From Aldehydirespirator sp965203635 (GTDB lineage Bacteria > Actinomycetota > Acidimicrobiia > Acidimicrobiales > Aldehydirespiratoraceae), in NCBI GenBank assembly GCA_965203635.1, contig OZ241903.1, positions 806,001-870,000 on the forward strand: a DNA stretch of 64,000 nucleotides. The letters run 5' to 3'. The notes beneath the pieces were generated by a model. It did not search any database. It saw only the letters and a list, made by a program, of their open reading frames with translations, and had not been told where the DNA came from. A program made the translations under genes and the position numbers. Below, piece by piece: positions 25,292-33,454 of this stretch (positions are counted from its first letter, which is position 1; every line of letters begins with the position of its first letter).

Positions 25292-25385
25292 GGCTCCGCT
25301 GAGTCGACCCTTACGAGGTCTCATTTTATCGATATCCGCAGGTTGGCGAGGCGTAACCGACTTCAGGTATCCCGCAATTCCTCGA

Positions 25386-26666
25386 CTAATGCGGCCTCGC
25401 GGCCTCGACCATTGCGGAGGCGATTGTGCGGATGTCGGACGGGGTCGACACGTAGGGCGGCATTGTGTAGAGGAGCCGTCCGAACGGTCTGAGCCACACG
25501 CCTCGCTCGATGAGTGCCGCCTGAGTTCTGGCGACGTGTATCGGCATCTCCATCTCGACAACTCCGATAGCTCCGAGAACGCGAACATCTCGCACCCCTC
25601 GAAGCGAAGTGGCGGGCGCCAGCCCAGCAGTCAACTCCGACTCGATTCGCTGCACCTCGGATCGCCAGTCGCGCGACAGCAGCAGCTTGATGCTGGCCAA
25701 AGACACCGCGGCGGCGAGCGGGTTGCCCATATAGGTCGGCCCGTGCATGAGAGCGCCGGACTCGGCCGCGTTGACTCCTTGTGCGATCTCGGGGGTGCAC
25801 AGCACCGCGGCCATGGTGAGGTAGCCGCCCGTCAGCGCCTTGCCGACGCACATGATGTCGGGGCAGACACCGGCGTGATCGCATCCGAACAGCTCGCCGG
25901 AGCGGCCGAACCCCGTGGCAATCTCGTCCGCGATCAACGGAACCCGATGCTCGTCGCAGAGGTGCCGCACGGCCCGCAGGTAGTCCGGCGAGTAGAACCT
26001 CATGCCCCCCGCACCCTGCACCACCGGCTCGATGATGACGGCTGCGATCTCATCGGAGTGCGCCGCCAGCAGGTCGGTGAACTCGGCGATGTGGCTGTCG
26101 TCGAACTGCTCGGCGAAGGTCGGGCTGGGCACGGGAGCGAACAACTGCTCGGGCAGCATGCCGGTGAACATCGAGTGCATCCCGTTGACGGGATCGCACA
26201 CCGACATGCAACCCAGGGTGTCGCCGTGGTAGCCGCCGCGGACGGTGAGCAGGCGACGACGACCGGGACGGCCCACACCCCGGGCGAACTGCAGCGCCAT
26301 CTTGATCGCGACCTCCACCGAGACCGAGCCCGAGTCGGCCAGGAAGACGTGCTCGAGCCCCGCGGGCGCGATGTCGACCAGCGTCTCCGCCAGCTCGACA
26401 GCAGGATGGTGGGTCACCCCGCCGAACATCACGTGGGCCATCTCCCCCAACTGACTGCGGACGGCCTCGTCCAGCACCGGATGGCGGTACCCGTGGATGG
26501 CCGACCACCACGACGACATACCGTCGATCACTTCCGAGCCGTCCGACAGCGCCAGCCTGACTCCTCGCGCCGACGTCACCACGATCGGGTCGTTCGCCGC
26601 CGGCATCGGGGCGTAGGGATGCCAGACCCGCTGCCGGTCGCGCTCAATCAGCGCCTCGGTTGTCAC
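25386..26666 (-). CDS. bioA: adenosylmethionine-8-amino-7-oxononanoate aminotransferase (BioA)
   Basis: 426 residues, matching the usual BioA length. Converts KAPA to DAPA with SAM as amino donor, PLP-dependent. The BioA-specific WHPYAPM (near 15-21) and GMSSWWSAIHGYRHP (about 48-62) are present, with GGYHGDTLG for the SAM/KAPA pocket, DEIATGFGRSG, and the PLP lysine in MCVGKALTGGY (near 281). GTG start with GAGACT ending 6 nt upstream (minus strand). Divergent from LLM, nitroreductase, bioF and bioD, so the biotin genes are split around a 103-bp promoter. bioB and a pimelate-forming gene are not in the window. Confidence 0.95.
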   Translation of the reverse strand: MTTEALIERDRQRVWHPYAPMPAANDPIVVTSARGVRLALSDGSEVIDGMSSWWSAIHGYRHPVLDEAVRSQLGEMAHVMFGGVTHHPAVELAETLVDIAPAGLEHVFLADSGSVSVEVAIKMALQFARGVGRPGRRRLLTVRGGYHGDTLGCMSVCDPVNGMHSMFTGMLPEQLFAPVPSPTFAEQFDDSHIAEFTDLLAAHSDEIAAVIIEPVVQGAGGMRFYSPDYLRAVRHLCDEHRVPLIADEIATGFGRSGELFGCDHAGVCPDIMCVGKALTGGYLTMAAVLCTPEIAQGVNAAESGALMHGPTYMGNPLAAAVSLASIKLLLSRDWRSEVQRIESELTAGLAPATSLRGVRDVRVLGAIGVVEMEMPIHVARTQAALIERGVWLRPFGRLLYTMPPYVSTPSDIRTIASAMVEAARPH

Positions 26667-26769
26667 GCATTCAGTCTCGACACCGACTTCCGCCGAGAAA
26701 CGGGGCTCCACAAACCCAAGGCCTATCACGGTGAGTCCCCGCATTTTGGGAGCGCCTACAGTTGACACC
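26667..26769. promoter_or_regulatory. divergent promoter of the biotin locus
   Basis: Plus side: TACAGT (26757-26762) ends 7 nt before the LLM GTG, a leaderless layout. Minus side: GAGACT ends 6 nt before the bioA GTG. A short palindrome TCAC-G-GTGA lies at 26726-26734. I see no match to the classical BirA operator or to a GAAC/GTTC BioQ-type site, so regulation is unresolved. Confidence 0.45.
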
Positions 26770-27927
26770 GTGCGCACCGGGGTGTTCCTGTTCGGCGGGG
26801 TCGAGATGGACGATGCCGGTGCGGGGCTGCCCGCTCCCACCGACCGCCGCTACGACCACAAGGAGGTGTGGCGGGCCACCGAGCGGATCATCGACATGGG
26901 GGTGGTGTGTGACCGGTTGGGGTTCGACTCGTTCTGGTTGACCGAGCACCACTTCCAGCACGAGGGCTATGAGGTGGTCCCCAACGGGATCCTGGTGGGC
27001 ACGATCCTGGCGGAACGCACCGAGAGCATCCGTATCGGGATGGCGTTCAACATCGTGCCGCAGTGGCATCCGCTGCGCCTTGCCGAGGATTTCGCGACGA
27101 TGCACAACGTCTCCGGCGGGCGCGCCATCCTCGGCGTGGGTCGGGGCACGGTGCCGCGTGAGGCTGAGACGCTGGGCACCCAGATCGGCAGCTTCGACAA
27201 TCCCGACAAGGCCGCGGCCGACGAGTTCAACCGCCGCCAGTTCGACGAGGCCATGGAGGTGATCCTCCGAGCCCTGAACAACGACACCTTCAGTTTCCAT
27301 GGCGAGGTGTACGACTTCCCTCCGGCCGGGATCCCGGACCGGGGCGGGTTCGTGACCGAGCTGTCGCTGGTGCCCCGGCCGCTGTACCCCTACGAGATCT
27401 GGCAGGCCGCCAAGTCGCCGGCCACGCTCGAGCAGATCCCCCGATGCGGGTGGGGAGGGGTGTTCTGGAACTACCACCACTCGATCGTGAAGGAGCGCTG
27501 GGAGCAGTTCGCCGAGCGATACCTAGCCCATCACGGGCGCGAGCTGGGCCGGGGCGAGCACCGCATGCTCGTGCAGAACGTTCGGGTCGAGGACACCCGT
27601 GAACAGGCCATGGCGTCGGTACGCGACGGCCACGACGAGCTGTGGAAGTTCCTCGGTCCCTACGGGTGGAGCAAGGGCTACCTCGACGAGGACGGCCAAC
27701 CGGCCAAGCCGGGGCTGATCCCCACCCTGGAGCAGTCCATCGACCAGAAAGTCTGGGCGGTGGGAAGCCCCACCGACGTGGCCGAGGCCCTCAGTTGGTA
27801 CGACGAGCAGATCGGAATAGAGAACCTCCTGCTGTTCCCGGCCATGCCCGGCGACCCCTACGAGAAGGTGGATGAGCAGCTCCACCGCATCGCCGAAGAG
27901 GTGCTCCCCCTGTTGCCCGGCTCCTGA
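26770..27927 (+). CDS. LLM class flavin-dependent oxidoreductase (luciferase-like monooxygenase)
   Basis: 385 residues. Luciferase-like TIM barrel: FDSFWLTEHHFQHEGYEVVP (about 57-76), IRIGMAFNIVPQWHPLRLAED, and GGRAILGVGRGTVPREAETLG. It uses reduced FMN or F420, with possible roles in aldehyde, alkanal or dealkylating chemistry. The GTG at 26770 follows TACAGT by 7 nt. It is the first plus-strand gene of the biotin locus and is separated from the nitroreductase by repeat B. A monooxygenase next to bioF could act on a pimelate precursor, as BioI P450 does elsewhere, but this is only a hypothesis. Confidence 0.88.
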   Translation: MRTGVFLFGGVEMDDAGAGLPAPTDRRYDHKEVWRATERIIDMGVVCDRLGFDSFWLTEHHFQHEGYEVVPNGILVGTILAERTESIRIGMAFNIVPQWHPLRLAEDFATMHNVSGGRAILGVGRGTVPREAETLGTQIGSFDNPDKAAADEFNRRQFDEAMEVILRALNNDTFSFHGEVYDFPPAGIPDRGGFVTELSLVPRPLYPYEIWQAAKSPATLEQIPRCGWGGVFWNYHHSIVKERWEQFAERYLAHHGRELGRGEHRMLVQNVRVEDTREQAMASVRDGHDELWKFLGPYGWSKGYLDEDGQPAKPGLIPTLEQSIDQKVWAVGSPTDVAEALSWYDEQIGIENLLLFPAMPGDPYEKVDEQLHRIAEEVLPLLPGS

Positions 27928-27937
27928 TCGGGCCCAT

Positions 27938-28028
27938 CCGGCCGGCGGGTCCTGTCGTCGAGGCCGTCCGACCGACGGGGCTTCGCCCCATTGTCGGTCG
28001 GCCGTTCCTCGCCGCCACCCCCCGGCCT
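27938..28028. repeat. 91-bp repeat B, copy 2 (strong hairpin)
   Basis: All 91 bases match 19248-19338, 8.7 kb away, in the same orientation. Lies 10 nt after the LLM stop, where its CCGACCGAC/GTCGGTCGG hairpin could terminate transcription before the nitroreductase. The absence of any mismatch implies recent copying, gene conversion or strong selection. Confidence 0.85.
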
Positions 28029-28091
28029 GTGGGTTCGCGGTCGAAAGTCGTAGGGTCTGACTGCTCCTACCGCCGACGCAGGAGGCTGAGA

Positions 28092-28763
28092 ATGCTGGGA
28101 CTTTCGGCCGACGAGTTGCTGACCACGACCCGCGCCGTTCGCAGGCGCTTGGACTTCGACCGCCCGGTCGATCCGGGGCTGATAACCGAGTGCCTGGACA
28201 TCGCGCTCCAGGCGCCCAGCGGCGGCAACCGCCAGGACTGGGTGTGGATGGTGGTTGCCGACCCGGCCAAGAAGGCGGCGCTGGCCGGGTTCTACCGCCA
28301 GGCGTGGGCCGCCTACAAGGAGTCGCCCTACTTTCCCACCAATGAGCCACCTCATGAGGACCCTGCCGTTCAGGCCTCCTTCGAACGGATCGCGGATTCG
28401 GCCCAGTACCTATCCGACAACCTCGAACGGGCTCCGCTGTTCCTGATCCCGTGCCTGGCGGTCAGCCGCGTCGACAGGCCTTCATGGGGCGGGGCGGCAT
28501 CAAGGCTCGGATCGGTGATACAAGCGTCGTGGAGCTTCATGCTCGCCGCCCGGGAACGGGGACTGGGGACATGCTGGACCACCTTGCACCTGGCCTACGA
28601 GCAGCAAGCCGCCGAGATCCTGGGCATCCCGTACGACGATTGCACGCAGGTCGCCCTCATCCCCATCGCCCATACCATCGGCACCGACTTCCGCCCCGGC
28701 ATGCGAGAGCCGCTGACCAAGGTGCTGCACTGGAACGAATGGAAGGGTGCCGCGCCGTCCTGA
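28092..28763 (+). CDS. nitroreductase family flavoprotein
   Basis: 223 residues. FMN-binding nitroreductase fold: TTRAVRRRLDFDRPVDPG at the N-terminus (the Arg pair contacting FMN), LQAPSGGNRQDWVWMVV (about 38-54), and C-terminal ERGLGTCWTTLHLAYEQQ with LGIPYDDCTQVALIPIAH. It reduces nitro, quinone or enone groups, or acts as a flavin reductase. ATG 28092 has an excellent AGGAGG at 28080-28085. Lies between repeat B and bioF. It could supply reduced flavin to the LLM enzyme upstream. Confidence 0.88.
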   Translation: MLGLSADELLTTTRAVRRRLDFDRPVDPGLITECLDIALQAPSGGNRQDWVWMVVADPAKKAALAGFYRQAWAAYKESPYFPTNEPPHEDPAVQASFERIADSAQYLSDNLERAPLFLIPCLAVSRVDRPSWGGAASRLGSVIQASWSFMLAARERGLGTCWTTLHLAYEQQAAEILGIPYDDCTQVALIPIAHTIGTDFRPGMREPLTKVLHWNEWKGAAPS

Positions 28764-28817
28764 CCGGCAGAAGTCCATGAGCGGCCGCGACGACATCCAG
28801 CAGCTGGCCACGGAGAC

Positions 28818-29987
28818 GTGACCGGCAGCGACTGGGAGGGCATCGCGACGGCCGCTCTGGACGCCGTCGTGGCCGCCAACCAGCTGCGCCAACCCCGGGA
28901 TCTCGACGGCGGAGACCCCCGTACGGCGCTGTCGGCGACGGGACAGCCGGTGGTGTCGTTCGCCTCCAACGACTATCTCGGACTCACCCAGCACCCCGCC
29001 GTGCGGGCCGCGGCCCGGGCCGCGATCGACGACTACGGCACCGGCTCAGGATCGGCCCGGCTGATCGTGGGGTCGCGTCCCGTGCACAGCCGCCTGGAGG
29101 AGCGCATCGCCGCCTGGCGTCGGGCGGAGGCCGCAGTGCTGTTCACCACCGGATACGCGGCCAACCTGGGCGCCATCGCCACGATGGGCCGATGGGCGTC
29201 GGTGATCTGCTCCGACGAACTCAACCACGCCTCCATCATCGACGGGTGCCGCCTGGCCCAGGCGCCGACACGCGTCTTCCCTCATTGCGACCCGGCCGCA
29301 GTGGACGACCTGCTGGGTCGCTCCGAGGGCCCCGGCATGGTGGTCACCGACTCGGTCTTCTCCATGGACGGCGACCTCGCGCCGATCGGCGAACTGTCGG
29401 CCGTGTGCGCGGCCCACGGGGCGCTGCTCGTGCTCGACGACGCCCATCTCGTCCTGGACCATCCCGAGCCGCTGCACCCGAACTGCCACCTGCTGCGGGT
29501 GGGGACCCTGTCCAAGGCAGTCGGAGCGCTGGGCGGCTTCGTGACCGGACCCCGGACGTTCACGAACCTGCTCGTCAATGCGGCCCGCCCATACATCTTC
29601 ACCACTGCGACCGCCCCAGCCGCGGCCGCAGCCGCGACGGCCGCCATCGATGTGATCGACTCCACCGACGGCGACGAGCTCAGGAGGCGGCTGCGGACCA
29701 ACATCGATCGCGTCCGGCCCGGCCATCCGAGCCCCATAATCCCGATCATCGTCGGCACCGAGGACAGGGCATTGGCCGCCTCCGACACCCTGGCGAGGCA
29801 GGGCATCCTGGTTCCCGCCATCCGGCCCCCGACGGTGCCGGCCGGAACGTCACGACTCCGGGTCACGGTCTCGGCAGCCCACTGTGACGCCGACCTCGAC
29901 CGGCTGATCGACGCGCTCCGCCGGGCAGGGATCGACGCCGGAGGCCGAGCGGGGGCGCATCCCGTGCGCAGAGACGGCAGCGCATGA
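28818..29987 (+). CDS. bioF: 8-amino-7-oxononanoate synthase (BioF)
   Basis: 389 residues. PLP-dependent condensation of pimeloyl-thioester with L-alanine to KAPA. Family elements: VSFASNDYLGLTQHPAVR, DYGTGSGSARLIVGSRPVHS, DELNHASIIDGCRLA, the DDAH aspartate, and PLP lysine in VGTLSKAVGALGGFVTG (near 234). C-terminal IPIIVGTEDRALAASDTL and PPTVPAGTSRLRVTVSAAH are typical of KAPA synthases rather than other alpha-oxoamine synthases. GTG start; its stop overlaps the bioD start (ATGA). Confidence 0.93.
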   Translation: MTGSDWEGIATAALDAVVAANQLRQPRDLDGGDPRTALSATGQPVVSFASNDYLGLTQHPAVRAAARAAIDDYGTGSGSARLIVGSRPVHSRLEERIAAWRRAEAAVLFTTGYAANLGAIATMGRWASVICSDELNHASIIDGCRLAQAPTRVFPHCDPAAVDDLLGRSEGPGMVVTDSVFSMDGDLAPIGELSAVCAAHGALLVLDDAHLVLDHPEPLHPNCHLLRVGTLSKAVGALGGFVTGPRTFTNLLVNAARPYIFTTATAPAAAAAATAAIDVIDSTDGDELRRRLRTNIDRVRPGHPSPIIPIIVGTEDRALAASDTLARQGILVPAIRPPTVPAGTSRLRVTVSAAHCDADLDRLIDALRRAGIDAGGRAGAHPVRRDGSA

Positions 29988-30643
29988 GCGAGGCCGTAGC
30001 CCGAGACCGCAGCCGCACCGGCATGGTGTTCGTCACCGGCACCGGGACCGAGGTGGGCAAGACATGGGCGTCGGCCGGGCTTGCCCAACTCCTGCGGGAG
30101 CGGGGGTTGAGCGTCGAGGCGTGCAAGCCGGTCCAGTCATACGACCCCGACGAGGCCGGCCCGACCGACGCGGCCGTGCTGGCCGCGGCCACCGGCCAGC
30201 ACCCCGACGATGTCTGCCCGCCCGAGCACACCTACCCGGTGCCGTTGGCCCCGCCGATGGCGGCCCGCCGACTCGGCCGGGTCTGCCCCACCCTCGACGA
30301 GCTGGCCGGCAACTGCCGCTTCGCCGCAACAGTCGACATCGGGCTCGTGGAAGGCGTGGGCGGGCTCCTCTCGCCGATCTCATCCGACGGGCACAACCTG
30401 GATCTCATCGACCGGATAGGACCCGATCTGGTCATCGTGGTGGCGTCGGCCGCCCTCGGCGGCATCCACGACACCTTGGCCTGCACACTGCCGCTGTCCG
30501 CCTACCGGCAGGCCGTCTTCTGCAACCGGTTCGATCATCAGACCGCTGTCCACGTCCTGAACGTCGACTGGCTGCGCGACACGGGCCTAGAAGTAGCGAC
30601 CAGCCTGCCGGAACTGGCGAGAGTCGTCAGCATGATCTCCTAG
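29984..30643 (+). CDS. bioD: dethiobiotin synthetase (BioD)
   Basis: 219 residues. ATP-dependent ring closure of DAPA to dethiobiotin. P-loop VFVTGTGTEVGKTWAS (about 15-30), VEACKPVQSYD with the catalytic Lys, LVEGVGGLLSPIS and the FCNRFD-type base-recognition region. The ATG at 29984 overlaps the bioF stop. However, its first codons (29986-30005) match dispersed repeat A with one mismatch, and the internal ATG at 30023 directly before the first beta-strand would give a more usual N-terminus. Either the repeat supplied an extension or the overlap is coincidental. Confidence 0.92.
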   Translation: MSEAVARDRSRTGMVFVTGTGTEVGKTWASAGLAQLLRERGLSVEACKPVQSYDPDEAGPTDAAVLAAATGQHPDDVCPPEHTYPVPLAPPMAARRLGRVCPTLDELAGNCRFAATVDIGLVEGVGGLLSPISSDGHNLDLIDRIGPDLVIVVASAALGGIHDTLACTLPLSAYRQAVFCNRFDHQTAVHVLNVDWLRDTGLEVATSLPELARVVSMIS

Positions 30644-30674
30644 GCCCGACGCTTGATCTAGTCTGGCCAACGAG

Positions 30675-32330
30675 ATGAGCTTGCAAGTCGGCGACAAGCT
30701 CCAAGCGGTCAGAGGAGACGTCTTCGGCGGGATGACCGCGGCCGTGGTAGCGCTGCCACTGTCGCTGGCCTTCGGAGTCGCTTCAGGGCTGGGAGCTATC
30801 GAGGGTCTGTACAGCGCCGTCGTGGTGGGCATGCTCGCCGCGCTGCTGGGCGGATCGAAGACCCAGATCTCAGGACCCACCGCCCCGCTGTCGGTCGCGA
30901 TGGCGGTCGTGTTCGTCGACTACGCCGACGGTGAACTGAGCAAGGCCCTGGCCATCGTGGCCATGGCCGGGATCATCCAGGTGCTGCTGGGCGCGCTGCG
31001 GCTCGGCACCTTCGTGGCCTACACGCCCTATGCGGTGGTTTCGGGGTTCACCAGCGCGGTCGGCTTGATCATCGTCATCGTCCAGGTGCTGCCCTTCTTC
31101 GGCACCGAGGTGGCCCTCGGCGGCGCGCTCAAGTCTCTGCGCGAGTGGCCCGACGCAGTCACCAACGTCGACCCGAGCGCGCTCACGCTCGGGCTCATCA
31201 CCCTGGCCGTGTGCATCTTCTGGCCGGGACGGCTGCAGCGATTCCTGCCGCCGTCGGTGGCCGCGTTGATCATCGGAACGATGGTGGGCGTGTTGTGGCT
31301 GAGCGAGGCACCGACGATCGGGGAGGTGCCCACCGGCCTCCCCGACCTGATGGTGCCCGAGCTCAGCTTCGGCGATCTGGGGAGCGCGCTGCCGGCTGCG
31401 GTCACCATCGCCCTGCTCGGCTCCATCAACAGCCTCCTCACCGCGAGGGTGGCCGACTCGCTGACCCGCCAGGACCACGACCCCAGCCGTGAGCTGATGG
31501 GCGCCGGGGTGGCCAACGTGGTGGTGGCGTTCATCGGCGGTGTTCCGGGCGCGGGGGCCACGTCGTGCACGGTGGCCAACGTGAAGGCCGGCGGCCGCTC
31601 CAGGGTCTCCGGGGTGCTGTGCGCCACGATCCTGGCCGCGCTGGTCCTGGGACTGGGGCGCTACGTCGACGCCATACCCCACGCCGTGCTGGCCGGCATC
31701 CTCATCAAGATCGGGTTCAACATCATCGACTGGCGCTACCTGTCCCACATCCATCGCGTCCCGAAGGAGAACGTGGTGGTGCTGGCGCTGACCCTCGTCC
31801 TGTCCATCGTCTCGGACCTGGTGATCGCAGTAGCGGTGGGCCTGGTGATGGCGGCGCTGACCGGGGCCCGCCAGGTGGAGCGACTGGAACTCGACAAGGT
31901 GATCTCGACCCCGCTGCTCGACATGACCTTCCTGGCCGACCCCGAAGCAGACGACGACGCAGGGTTCGACCTGGACTCCGACGACGACCCCTTCGCGGCC
32001 CGGGTCGGCCTCCTGTCGCTGCGGGGCAGCTTCACCGCGGCCTCGTCCACCAGGCTCTTCAAGACCATCAACCACGACATGAACGAGCACGAAGTGGTGA
32101 TCTTCGACTTCACCGACACCGTCCACGTGGACGACAGCGCCGCTCTGACCATCGGCCAGCTGGCCGACACGGCACGCGACGCCGACACCCAGTGCATCGT
32201 CCTGGGCATGTCGGGCATGACCAAGACCAGCGTCCACGCGCTGAACGTGCTGCGGGAGATCCCCGAGGAGAACTTCGTCGAGGATCTCGACGAGGCCCGG
32301 ATCGTCGCCCGCCGTCTGCTCGACACCTAG
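30675..32330 (+). CDS. SulP family anion transporter with STAS domain, second copy
   Basis: 551 residues. Shares the SulP landmarks with 22732-24354 (GDVFGGMTAAVVALPLSLAF, SKTQISGPTAPLSVAMAVV, GGVPGAGATSCTVANVKAG) and clearly arose by duplication. It differs in a Asp/Glu-rich insertion (EADDDAGFDLDSDDDPF, near 420-436) between the last membrane segment and the STAS domain, which carries FDFTDTVHVDDSAALT. Transports an inorganic anion, sulfate or bicarbonate. Follows bioD by 31 nt, with TAGTCT ending 10 nt before its ATG, so it may have its own promoter. The STAS loop acidity could tune regulation. Confidence 0.9.
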   Translation: MSLQVGDKLQAVRGDVFGGMTAAVVALPLSLAFGVASGLGAIEGLYSAVVVGMLAALLGGSKTQISGPTAPLSVAMAVVFVDYADGELSKALAIVAMAGIIQVLLGALRLGTFVAYTPYAVVSGFTSAVGLIIVIVQVLPFFGTEVALGGALKSLREWPDAVTNVDPSALTLGLITLAVCIFWPGRLQRFLPPSVAALIIGTMVGVLWLSEAPTIGEVPTGLPDLMVPELSFGDLGSALPAAVTIALLGSINSLLTARVADSLTRQDHDPSRELMGAGVANVVVAFIGGVPGAGATSCTVANVKAGGRSRVSGVLCATILAALVLGLGRYVDAIPHAVLAGILIKIGFNIIDWRYLSHIHRVPKENVVVLALTLVLSIVSDLVIAVAVGLVMAALTGARQVERLELDKVISTPLLDMTFLADPEADDDAGFDLDSDDDPFAARVGLLSLRGSFTAASSTRLFKTINHDMNEHEVVIFDFTDTVHVDDSAALTIGQLADTARDADTQCIVLGMSGMTKTSVHALNVLREIPEENFVEDLDEARIVARRLLDT

Positions 32331-32354
32331 GAGCCGACTAGGAGCCCCGACAGG

Positions 32355-33284
32355 TCAGGTGAGGACTCCTGGCCGCTCCCTCGGGTGTAGGGGATGGTCG
32401 AACGGCCGCACGCCGAAGCGGCGGGCCAACTCGAAATAGCCGCGGTAGAGCCCCGCTCCGGCGGCAGCTTCGTCGTAACCGCCGGTGGCGTCGGCGTGAG
32501 CCGACAGCCGGTACCAGGGCACACCCGGATCGGCGTGGTGGACATGGTGGAGGTTGTTGTAGAGGTACAGCAGGCTGAAGAACCGCCCCGATCGCACGAC
32601 GGCGGAGCGGGTGGCGCCCTCCACCCAGCGGTGCTCGCAATAGGACCTCATCAGGGTCAGGGAGTTCCCCAGGTACGTGGCTCCGAGCACGTACTGCCAC
32701 CAGGGGACCCCCATGACCACCACCACGAAGGCGACGAGCGCGGCCGCGGCCGCCACATGCGCCGACCACCACCGGGCCAGCTCCCGGTCGCCCCGGTAGA
32801 TCTCGCGGGCCTGGTGGACGAGCACCGCCGCGATGTATCGCGGCGGTCCCAGTAGCAGGCGGCCGAGCAGGGTGTGGTGGGCAAGCACGAAGGCCCGGCC
32901 CAGGCGGCCCATGGACTCCCACTGCTCGGCGCTCACGTAGAAGCTCTCGCTGTCATCGGTCGGGTCGGTCAGTTCACCGCAGTCGTGATGGTCCCAGTGG
33001 TAGCGCCGGTACACCAGGTAAGGCAGGTGCAGCGACATGGGCAGCGAGGCCAGCAGGGCATTCAGCCGCTGGCTGCGGAACGGATGACCGTGGATGGTCT
33101 CATGCTGGAGCGAGCCGTGCCACGCCGCGAGCAGACCCAGCGCGAGGACCGTCAGGGGCCAGGGAGTGACGCCGTGGAGGGCCAGCACGGCCAGCCATAG
33201 GCCGTGCACCGCGACTGCGACCGCGATCGTGCGCCATTCCACGGTCGGCTCAGAGGCCGAGCGAACTGGCGCATCGGCAGCCAT
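32355..33284 (-). CDS. membrane fatty acid desaturase/hydroxylase
   Basis: 309 residues. Three histidine boxes of the di-iron desaturase family: HGSLQHETIHGHPF (about 56-69), YRRYHWDHHDCGE (about 92-104) and NNLHHVHHADPGVPWY (about 253-268). About four membrane segments separate them. It oxidises a lipid or carotenoid-type alkyl chain using O2 and an electron carrier. ATG 33284 has GGAGG 5 nt upstream. Divergent from an XRE regulator across an unusually AT-rich 170-bp region, which suggests that this regulator controls it. Confidence 0.88.
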   Translation of the reverse strand: MAADAPVRSASEPTVEWRTIAVAVAVHGLWLAVLALHGVTPWPLTVLALGLLAAWHGSLQHETIHGHPFRSQRLNALLASLPMSLHLPYLVYRRYHWDHHDCGELTDPTDDSESFYVSAEQWESMGRLGRAFVLAHHTLLGRLLLGPPRYIAAVLVHQAREIYRGDRELARWWSAHVAAAAALVAFVVVVMGVPWWQYVLGATYLGNSLTLMRSYCEHRWVEGATRSAVVRSGRFFSLLYLYNNLHHVHHADPGVPWYRLSAHADATGGYDEAAAGAGLYRGYFELARRFGVRPFDHPLHPRERPGVLT

Positions 33285-33454
33285 CGCACCTCCAATGTCG
33301 CGACGGATCCGGGGACGATCCCCCAGTCCCCGTCGATCAATGTAGGAACTCCGACCCTCAGCCGGGTGATGAGTTGCACACAATCCGTAGCATTCTCGCA
33401 CAATGCACAAGATTTGTAGCGCTAACGCGACGAATGTTGTAGAATTGCTACACC
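33285..33454. promoter_or_regulatory. AT-rich divergent promoter with palindromes (desaturase / XRE regulator)
   Basis: Markedly lower GC than the surroundings. TAGAAT (33440-33445) ends 9 nt before the regulator ATG and lies within an imperfect 15-nt palindrome TGTAG-AATTG-CTACA (33438-33452). A perfect TAGCGCTA palindrome is at 33417-33424, and TTGTAG is repeated near 33414 and 33437. These are good candidate autoregulatory operators. Confidence 0.5.

Noticed and set aside
26726..26734. TCAC-G-GTGA palindrome as a biotin operator
   Set aside because: Too short and unlike BirA or BioQ sites; kept only as a remark in the promoter entry.
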